Assembly (NCBI GenBank): GCA_011375245.1
Contig: DRMA01000139.1
Span: forward strand, 1 to 10,938
Direction of reading: 5' to 3'
From: Thiothrix sp.
GTDB lineage: Bacteria > Pseudomonadota > Gammaproteobacteria > Thiotrichales > Thiotrichaceae
Length of the DNA stretch: 10,938 bases
Within the stretch, counting starts at the first letter, position 1; each line of letters opens with the position of its first letter. The notes under the pieces are model-generated. The model had not been told where the DNA came from. It did not search any database and was given only the letters and a program-made list of their open reading frames with translations. This document shows positions 7,216 to 10,938 of this stretch, piece by piece. The position numbers were made by a program, and so were the translations under genes.

Positions 7216-7221
7216 TATAAT
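7216..7221 (+). promoter_or_regulatory. Candidate -10 element immediately before the small membrane protein gene
   Basis: TATAAT at 7216-7221 is a perfect -10 match only 5 bases before the ATG at 7227. Transcription would start at or next to the start codon. This agrees with the absence of any Shine-Dalgarno and suggests a leaderless mRNA. A convincing -35 is lacking. The rest of the 215-base divergent gap (7012-7226) contains only an inverted repeat, TACTCAA (7124-7130) with TTGAGTA (7151-7157), of unknown meaning. Confidence 0.35.
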
Positions 7222-7226
7222 TGCCT

Positions 7227-7571
7227 ATGAATCGACAGCAGCTAGTAAAATATGCCCAACCCTTATGTGCGTTTATTCGTTTGGTTAAGTTAATCACTTC
7301 TATTGGCGTTGTTTTTGCGCTAATTTTCTACGGTTTGGCAATCAATAGCTATTTTAATCATGAGATGTATCAAGCCGTTTTTTTTGCTTCCATTGCATTT
7401 ATCTCCTTTCATTGGTTAAGACGTTATGTGGTGAGTATAGCCAGCTATTTATTTCGCCGTGTAGAAGGAAATGATGAGGTTATGGACTTTATTGACCAGC
7501 AACTAGAAGGAAAACAACAACGTGATTTCTTTATTTTTCTTGACAAAGCCATGATGGCCATTAAAAAATAA
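7227..7571 (+). CDS. Small two-helix inner-membrane protein of unknown function
   Basis: I do not recognise this 114-residue protein. It has a short basic N-terminus (MNRQQLVKYA), a first hydrophobic helix at about residues 22-40, a short polar loop (SYFNHEMYQ), and a second helix at about 49-64. An arginine-rich border (RR at 65-66 and 77-78) precedes a charged, probably cytoplasmic C-terminal segment (EGNDEVMDFIDQQLEGKQQRD). Positive charges flanking both helices suggest both ends are cytoplasmic. The frame can be extended back to a TTG at 7221, but the ATG at 7227 is the more natural start. It is transcribed alone: the phosphatase gene upstream is divergent and a palindromic element follows. 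Coding status is supported by its regular helix and charge pattern. Confidence 0.7.
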   Translation: MNRQQLVKYAQPLCAFIRLVKLITSIGVVFALIFYGLAINSYFNHEMYQAVFFASIAFISFHWLRRYVVSIASYLFRRVEGNDEVMDFIDQQLEGKQQRDFFIFLDKAMMAIKK

Positions 7572-7623
7572 TGCATGAAACACATGACCTTTGTGTAATG
7601 GTAATAAGACCACCAGCAAAAAT

Positions 7624-7746
7624 ATTTTAACAAAATAATAAAGATGTTGTAGGGCGGATAAGGTACGCCATCCGCCGCATGGCTACGTAGCATGGTGGAT
7701 GGCGTGCCTTATCCACCCTACGAAGTTATGCTCTATTTGTTAAAAT
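7624..7746. mobile_element. Palindromic REP/MITE-like repeat element
   Basis: Two 28-base arms at 7649-7676 and 7694-7721 are inverted copies with only 3 differences, around a 17-base spacer that contains the palindrome GCTACGTAGC. Arm ends read GTAGGGCGGATAAGG and CCTTATCCACCCTAC. Outside them, ATTTTAACAAAAT (7624-7636) and ATTTGTTAAAAT (7735-7746) form a second inverted pair. The element is more GC-rich than its AT-rich surroundings and encodes no protein. GTAGGGTGGAT-type palindromes are scattered in many proteobacterial genomes and are mobilised in trans, probably by REP-type (RAYT) transposases. It lies between a plus-strand gene end (7571) and a minus-strand gene end (7772), where it could also act as a terminator. 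Confidence 0.7.
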
Positions 7747-7771
7747 AATTATGATCATCTACTTAGGAAGA

Positions 7772-8161
7772 TTATTTACCTGATTCACTGTAGATGAATG
7801 AAAGGGTTAAGAGAAGCCAGCCAATAATAAATGACAAGCCACCAATAGGCGCAGTCATGCCAAATAATTTATTAGCAGTGAAAACATAAAGGTAAAGGCT
7901 GCCTGAGAAGAACATTATGCCAATTATAAAAGCAATGCCAGCGGCCTTTAATAAGCGCGAAGTAGAGAAAGTGTGCATCAACATTCCTGTAACAAGCAAA
8001 GCAAAACTGTGATAAAACTGATAATCTACACCTGTGTGAAATACCGCTAAAAATTTTGCATTAACACTATGTTGTAGACCATGTGCTGCAAACGCACCCA
8101 AAATTACGGCAAACATGCCGAATAAACTACCTGTAATAAAAAATAATTTTTTGGTAATCAT
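7772..8161 (-). CDS. DUF423 family four-helix membrane protein (YgdD/YwdK type)
   Basis: This 129-residue protein belongs to DUF423, small inner-membrane proteins of uncertain role. Four hydrophobic helices are visible at about residues 5-26, 47-64, 73-94 and 104-124. Family landmarks are present: LGAFAAHGL (21-29), the GVDYQFYHSFALL segment (44-56), FFSGSLYLY (84-92) and APIGGLSFIIGW (104-115), closely matching the FSGSLY and TPVGG motifs of E. coli YgdD. Its ATG is supported by a perfect AGGAGG 11 bases upstream, which lies inside the first codons of the divergent neighbour. The two genes therefore have start codons 2 bases apart, and each leader must run inside the other gene. The function is unknown in the family. 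Confidence 0.9.
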   Translation of the reverse strand: MITKKLFFITGSLFGMFAVILGAFAAHGLQHSVNAKFLAVFHTGVDYQFYHSFALLVTGMLMHTFSTSRLLKAAGIAFIIGIMFFSGSLYLYVFTANKLFGMTAPIGGLSFIIGWLLLTLSFIYSESGK

Positions 8162-8163
8162 GT

Positions 8164-8745
8164 ATGACTAAGCCTCCTGAGCCTGAGACACCTCTTTCTT
8201 TTTTTGCTGAACTGAATAAGCGCCAAGTATATAGCCTTTTATTAAAATTGCTGACATTGTTTGGAGTGGTTATTTTAATGGCAGTGATGATTAATTCGTT
8301 ATGGGGTTTAAAAGAAATAGGGGGGGATACAAAAGGTGGCGAAAAAACAGCATCCGCTAATGTAATGAAGATTATGCTTGAAGATATGCAACAAGGGTCG
8401 ATGAAGCGTGTTTTGTTTCAAGGGCAGGATATTGCTATTTTGTACCGTGCTAATGAGATAGGGACTAGCAAGGTTGTTACGGATGATAAAAAAGAAACCA
8501 AACAGCTAAACGAGGCTTGGCGTTCTATTAAGAAAGACTATTTTGTTTTTATTAATGCTGCAGGAGCAACACGTTGCCCATTGCATTTGTCAGCTAATGC
8601 CCAAGTATTGAAAGATATCTGTTCGGGAGTGACTTATGATACAACAGGGAGAAATAATCGTGGAGGCATAGAACGTCTTATCATCCCCCCACATTATTTT
8701 GATGGTTCAGGAGCATTATTTTTAGGGGCGTGGCAGCCAAAATAA
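8164..8745 (+). CDS. Single-pass membrane protein with a degenerate Rieske-like domain
   Basis: The 193-residue protein has a 23-residue cytoplasmic start, one transmembrane helix (about 24-46) and a domain of about 145 residues expected in the periplasm. The domain resembles the Rieske iron-sulfur subunit of cytochrome bc1. RVLFQGQDIAILYRANEI (82-99) corresponds to the strand before the cluster region. CSGVTYDTTGR (153-163) aligns with the CHGSxYDxxGR box, and IPPHYFDG follows as in Rieske proteins. In that alignment the four cluster ligands (two Cys, two His) are replaced, while Cys138 and Cys153, 15 apart, match the two disulfide cysteines, which are 16 apart in bovine Rieske. A 2Fe-2S cluster is therefore unlikely. 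No twin-arginine motif is seen, as expected if no cluster is loaded. Only a weak GGT ribosome site precedes the start. Its stop lies 4 bases from the trxC stop. The function is unknown; the Rieske relation is inference from pattern. Confidence 0.6.
   Translation: MTKPPEPETPLSFFAELNKRQVYSLLLKLLTLFGVVILMAVMINSLWGLKEIGGDTKGGEKTASANVMKIMLEDMQQGSMKRVLFQGQDIAILYRANEIGTSKVVTDDKKETKQLNEAWRSIKKDYFVFINAAGATRCPLHLSANAQVLKDICSGVTYDTTGRNNRGGIERLIIPPHYFDGSGALFLGAWQPK
8173..8178 (-). promoter_or_regulatory. Shine-Dalgarno for the DUF423 gene within the opposite reading frame
   Basis: CCTCCT on the plus strand reads AGGAGG on the minus strand, 11 bases before the DUF423 ATG. The same bases encode residues 4-5 of the divergent Rieske-like protein, so the sequence serves both genes. 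Confidence 0.6.
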
Positions 8746-8749
8746 TGTC

Positions 8750-9181
8750 CTATTTATTCGCTTGTATCCATTGACTAATTTGTGCTTCGCTCATCGCACC
8801 TGCTTGTCGTGCTACTTCTTGACCTTTTTTAAATAAAATCATTGTTGGAATGCTACGTATATTAAATTGTGTTGCTGTTTGTGGGTTGTTTTCTGTGTCT
8901 AGTTTAGCAAAGCGGATATGGGGTTCTAACTGTATAGCGGCTTGTTGAAAGGCAGGTGCCATCATTTTACAGGGGCCACACCATGCTGCCCAGAAATCGA
9001 CAACAACGGGAATGTCGTTTTTATTAATATGTTTGCTAAACGTTTGATCATTGAGTTCAACCGCTGAGCCTTGAAAAAGCGGCTGTTTACATTTTCCGCA
9101 GATTGGCTTGTTTGCCATCCGTTGCGTTTCAAGACGGTTAATGGCACCACAGTTTGGGCATACAATATGTGAGGTCGTCAT
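8750..9181 (-). CDS. trxC: Thioredoxin 2 with N-terminal zinc ribbon
   Basis: TrxC is a cytoplasmic disulfide reductase kept reduced by thioredoxin reductase and, in E. coli, induced by oxidative stress. The 143-residue length is close to the 139 of E. coli. The N-terminal zinc ribbon has CPNC (Cys8, Cys11) and CGKC (Cys28, Cys31). The thioredoxin fold follows from about residue 40, with the active site WCGPCK (Cys68, Cys71) after VVDFWAAW, the cis-proline at Pro112 (SIPTMILF) and the C-terminal helix. All redox and zinc residues are present. The ATG at 9181 is preceded by AGGA 7 bases upstream, on the minus strand. It is divergent from glyA with a 134-base gap and converges on the Rieske-like gene. 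I see no OxyR site that I can defend. Confidence 0.97.
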   Translation of the reverse strand: MTTSHIVCPNCGAINRLETQRMANKPICGKCKQPLFQGSAVELNDQTFSKHINKNDIPVVVDFWAAWCGPCKMMAPAFQQAAIQLEPHIRFAKLDTENNPQTATQFNIRSIPTMILFKKGQEVARQAGAMSEAQISQWIQANK

Positions 9182-9248
9182 GGCTTTTTCCTAATATCCA
9201 GTGCTGATAGACAATTAAATGAGGTATGATACCGCATTTTTCAATGAG

Positions 9249-9287
9249 TATAGTTCCAATCACTCAAATGTTGGAATTTATACTATA
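9249..9287 (+). promoter_or_regulatory. Inverted repeats in the glyA leader
   Basis: TTCCAA (9254-9259) and TTGGAA (9271-9276) are perfect arms around an 11-base loop. TATAGT (9249-9254) can pair with ACTATA (9282-9287) outside them, leaving an asymmetric internal loop. The structure lies 16 bases before the glyA Shine-Dalgarno. It could be an operator or an RNA hairpin. A -10-like TATGAT is at 9225-9230 without a good -35. Confidence 0.35.
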
Positions 9288-9302
9288 CAAGAATCTATTT
9301 TT

Positions 9303-9308
9303 GGAGGT
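9303..9308 (+). promoter_or_regulatory. Strong Shine-Dalgarno fixing the glyA start
   Basis: GGAGGT lies 7 bases before the ATG at 9316. It supports that codon over the upstream in-frame ATG codons at 9226, 9244 and 9268, which would add up to 30 unrelated hydrophobic residues. Confidence 0.85.
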
Positions 9309-9315
9309 GAGCCTG

Positions 9316-10572
9316 ATGTTTTCAAAGGACATGAATATAGCCGATTATGATAGCGAGTTAATGGCGGCTATTGATGCAGAAGTACAGCGGCAAGAAGATC
9401 ATATTGAGTTAATTGCATCAGAAAACTATACCAGCCCTCGGGTGATGGAGGCACAAGGTTCAGTGCTGACGAATAAATATGCTGAGGGTTATCCAACGAA
9501 ACGCTATTATGGCGGTTGTGAATATGTTGATCAGGCGGAGCAGTTGGCGATTGATCGAGTCAAACAATTGTTTAATGCAGACTATGCCAATGTACAGCCA
9601 CATTCAGGTTCACAAGCAAATGCCGCTGTTTATCTTGCTTTATTGAATGCAGGTGACACTGTTCTAGGTATGAGTTTATCCGATGGCGGGCATTTAACGC
9701 ATGGCTCAAAGGTCAGTTTTTCAGGTAAAACCTACAATGCAGTGCAATATGGCTTAGATAATGCAACGGGCGAAATTGATTATACACAAGTTGAGCAACT
9801 CGCTGACGAGCATCAACCTAAAATGATTGTGGCAGGTTTCTCCGCGTATTCACGTATTGTTGATTGGCAACGTTTTCGTGATATTGCTGATAAGGTTGGT
9901 GCATATTTATTAGTTGATATGGCGCACGTAGCAGGATTAGTCGCGACAGGGGAGTATCCTAGCCCTGTGGCGATTGCGGATGTGACGACTTCAACCACGC
10001 ACAAAACCTTACGAGGGCCTCGTGGTGGTATTATTCTTGCAAAAGCAAACCCTGAAATAGAAAAAAAGCTGAACTCGGCAATTTTCCCTGGTATTCAAGG
10101 AGGGCCTTTAATGCATATTATTGCGGCTAAGGCTGTTTCGTTTAAAGAAGCGATGGAGCCTGAATATAAAACTTATCAGCAGCAAGTGGTTAAAAATGCG
10201 CAAGCGATGGCCAATATGATTATGGAACGGGGGTATAAAATTGTTTCTAATGGAACGGATAACCATTTATTTTTAATGGATTTTATTGATAAAGGTTTAA
10301 CAGGGAAGGAAGTTGATGCTGCATTAAACAAGGCATATATCACTGTCAATAAAAACTCTGTGCCAAATGATCCACAGTCACCTTTTGTAACCAGCGGTAT
10401 TCGCGTTGGTTCCCCTGCAATTACAACACGCGGCTTTGGCGAGCAAGAATCGACTGATTTAGCCAATTGGATGTGTGATATTCTAGACGATATTAATAAT
10501 GAAGCAGTCATCAGTGCGGTAAGAGAGAAGGTACAGGCAGTCTGCGCAAGATTTCCTGTTTATAGAGATTAA
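9316..10572 (+). CDS. glyA: Serine hydroxymethyltransferase
   Basis: GlyA is a cytosolic PLP enzyme that converts serine and tetrahydrofolate to glycine and 5,10-methylene-tetrahydrofolate, the main one-carbon source for thymidylate and purine synthesis. From the ATG at 9316 it has 418 residues, one more than E. coli. It begins MFSKDMNIADYDSEL, which aligns with the E. coli MLKREMNIADYDAEL. Signatures include HIELIASENYTSPRVMEAQGS, NKYAEGYPTKRYYGGCEYVD, VQPHSGSQAN, DMAHVAGLVA (Asp201, His204) and TTSTTHKTLRGPRGG with the PLP lysine at 230. The C-terminal SPFVTSGIRVGSPAITTRGF contains the carboxylate-binding arginine. The open frame extends 90 bases upstream to 9226, but that part is leader. 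It is divergent from trxC and followed 80 bases later by nrdR, a pairing seen in other proteobacteria. Confidence 0.98.
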   Translation: MFSKDMNIADYDSELMAAIDAEVQRQEDHIELIASENYTSPRVMEAQGSVLTNKYAEGYPTKRYYGGCEYVDQAEQLAIDRVKQLFNADYANVQPHSGSQANAAVYLALLNAGDTVLGMSLSDGGHLTHGSKVSFSGKTYNAVQYGLDNATGEIDYTQVEQLADEHQPKMIVAGFSAYSRIVDWQRFRDIADKVGAYLLVDMAHVAGLVATGEYPSPVAIADVTTSTTHKTLRGPRGGIILAKANPEIEKKLNSAIFPGIQGGPLMHIIAAKAVSFKEAMEPEYKTYQQQVVKNAQAMANMIMERGYKIVSNGTDNHLFLMDFIDKGLTGKEVDAALNKAYITVNKNSVPNDPQSPFVTSGIRVGSPAITTRGFGEQESTDLANWMCDILDDINNEAVISAVREKVQAVCARFPVYRD

Positions 10573-10579
10573 GAGTGGT

Positions 10580-10638
10580 ATGCAATCGTTTTGATGGGTT
10601 ATTAGTGAATCAGCTATAACGGTTGCATCGTGTTTTTT
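10580..10638 (+). terminator. Hairpin plus T run between glyA and nrdR
   Basis: ATGCAATCGTT (10580-10590) pairs with AACGGTTGCAT (10618-10628) over 11 bases with one wobble. A second small stem, TGAT (10592-10595) with ATCA (10609-10612), fits within the 27-base loop. Four bases later comes TTTTTT (10633-10638). This is an intrinsic terminator pattern placed right after the glyA stop. It ends just before the nrdR Shine-Dalgarno, so it may act as an attenuator of readthrough into nrdR. Confidence 0.55.
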
Positions 10639-10652
10639 GCTGGGGAGGTTTT

Positions 10653-10938
10653 ATGCAGTGTCCTTTTTGTGGCAATAAGGGAACGCGAGTTGTCGATTCA
10701 CGTTTTGCTAGTGATGGTGATCAAATTAGGCGTAGAAGGGAATGTTTGGGATGTAAGGAGCGTTTTACAACCTATGAAACAGCGAACTTTAATATGCCAT
10801 CAGTGAAAAAAACCACAGGTATTGTGCAGACGTTTAGTGAGCATAAGCTAAGAGATGGCATGTTGCGTGCCTTGAAAAAACGTCCTGTATCGGCTGAGCA
10901 AATGGAGTCCGCTATTATTCGTATTAAAAAGAAATTAT
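10653..10938 (+). CDS. nrdR: Transcriptional repressor NrdR (3' end outside window)
   Basis: NrdR represses ribonucleotide reductase genes, sensing ATP and dATP through its ATP-cone domain. The first 95 codons are present, and the family is about 150 residues long. The N-terminal zinc ribbon has CPFC (Cys3, Cys6) and CLGC (Cys31, Cys34), with DSR at 15-17 and the DNA-binding RRRREC segment at 26-31, then RFTTYE. The ATP cone begins around residue 49 (PSVKKTTGIVQTFSEHKLRDGM) and continues through LRALKKRPVSAEQMESAI, very close to the E. coli protein. The start is fixed by GGGGAGGT (10642-10649) with a short 3-base gap to the ATG. The hairpin and T run upstream suggest that nrdR is either only partly read with glyA or has its own promoter. 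No NrdR box was found in the window. Confidence 0.97.
   Translation, partial: MQCPFCGNKGTRVVDSRFASDGDQIRRRRECLGCKERFTTYETANFNMPSVKKTTGIVQTFSEHKLRDGMLRALKKRPVSAEQMESAIIRIKKKL

Noticed and set aside
7649..7721. Reading the palindromic region as a CRISPR repeat or tRNA-like structure
   Set aside because: There is only one inverted pair, with no spaced direct repeats and no cloverleaf. A REP/MITE-like element explains it better.
9226..9315. Thirty-residue N-terminal extension of GlyA
   Set aside because: The extension has no counterpart in the family. A GGAGGT ribosome site directly precedes the ATG at 9316, whose product aligns with the E. coli N-terminus.

Overview
The window reads as an ordinary chromosomal segment of a gammaproteobacterium with fairly low GC. 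The evidence is the close resemblance of MurA, the AroG-type DAHP synthase, TrxC, GlyA, NrdR and the YbcJ-type S4 protein to their enterobacterial counterparts, plus a short-form HisG next to MurA. I cannot name the genus. Most genes are housekeeping. No complete phage, plasmid, CRISPR or defence locus is visible, and no tRNA or rRNA gene was recognised.

Layout. At 2-67 is the C-terminal tail of an unknown plus-strand gene. A hairpin (83-109) separates it from two minus-strand genes: a small S4 RNA-binding protein (142-360) and a membrane-anchored kinase-like protein (425-1573) whose catalytic residues are largely gone. After a 304-base AT-rich divergent region comes a plus-strand biosynthetic run: murA (1878-3137), hisG (3170-3814), an aroG-type DAHP synthase (3870-4949) and hisD (4936-6243). 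It covers the first step of peptidoglycan synthesis, the first and last steps of histidine synthesis and the first step of the shikimate pathway. A PPP-family phosphatase (6262-7011, minus) faces the end of this run. Next are a small two-helix membrane protein (7227-7571, plus) and a roughly 120-base palindromic repeat element (7624-7746).

The right part holds a DUF423 membrane protein (7772-8161, minus) whose start codon is only 2 bases from that of a divergent, single-pass protein (8164-8745, plus). The latter looks like a Rieske protein that has lost its cluster ligands. Then come trxC (8750-9181, minus), glyA (9316-10572, plus, with its start corrected to the Shine-Dalgarno-preceded ATG) and the first 95 codons of nrdR, which runs off the window. 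A terminator-like hairpin lies between glyA and nrdR.

How the parts relate: murA, hisG, aroG and hisD probably share transcription, since murA-hisG spacing is 32 bases and aroG-hisD overlap by 14 bases. GlyA (one-carbon units) and NrdR (repression of ribonucleotide reductase) are both tied to nucleotide supply. The most unusual items are the pseudokinase, the ligand-less Rieske-like protein, the insertion of a DAHP synthase between hisG and hisD, the three 13-base repeats that end at the first base of hisG, and the palindromic element. None amounts to a convincing new multi-gene system.
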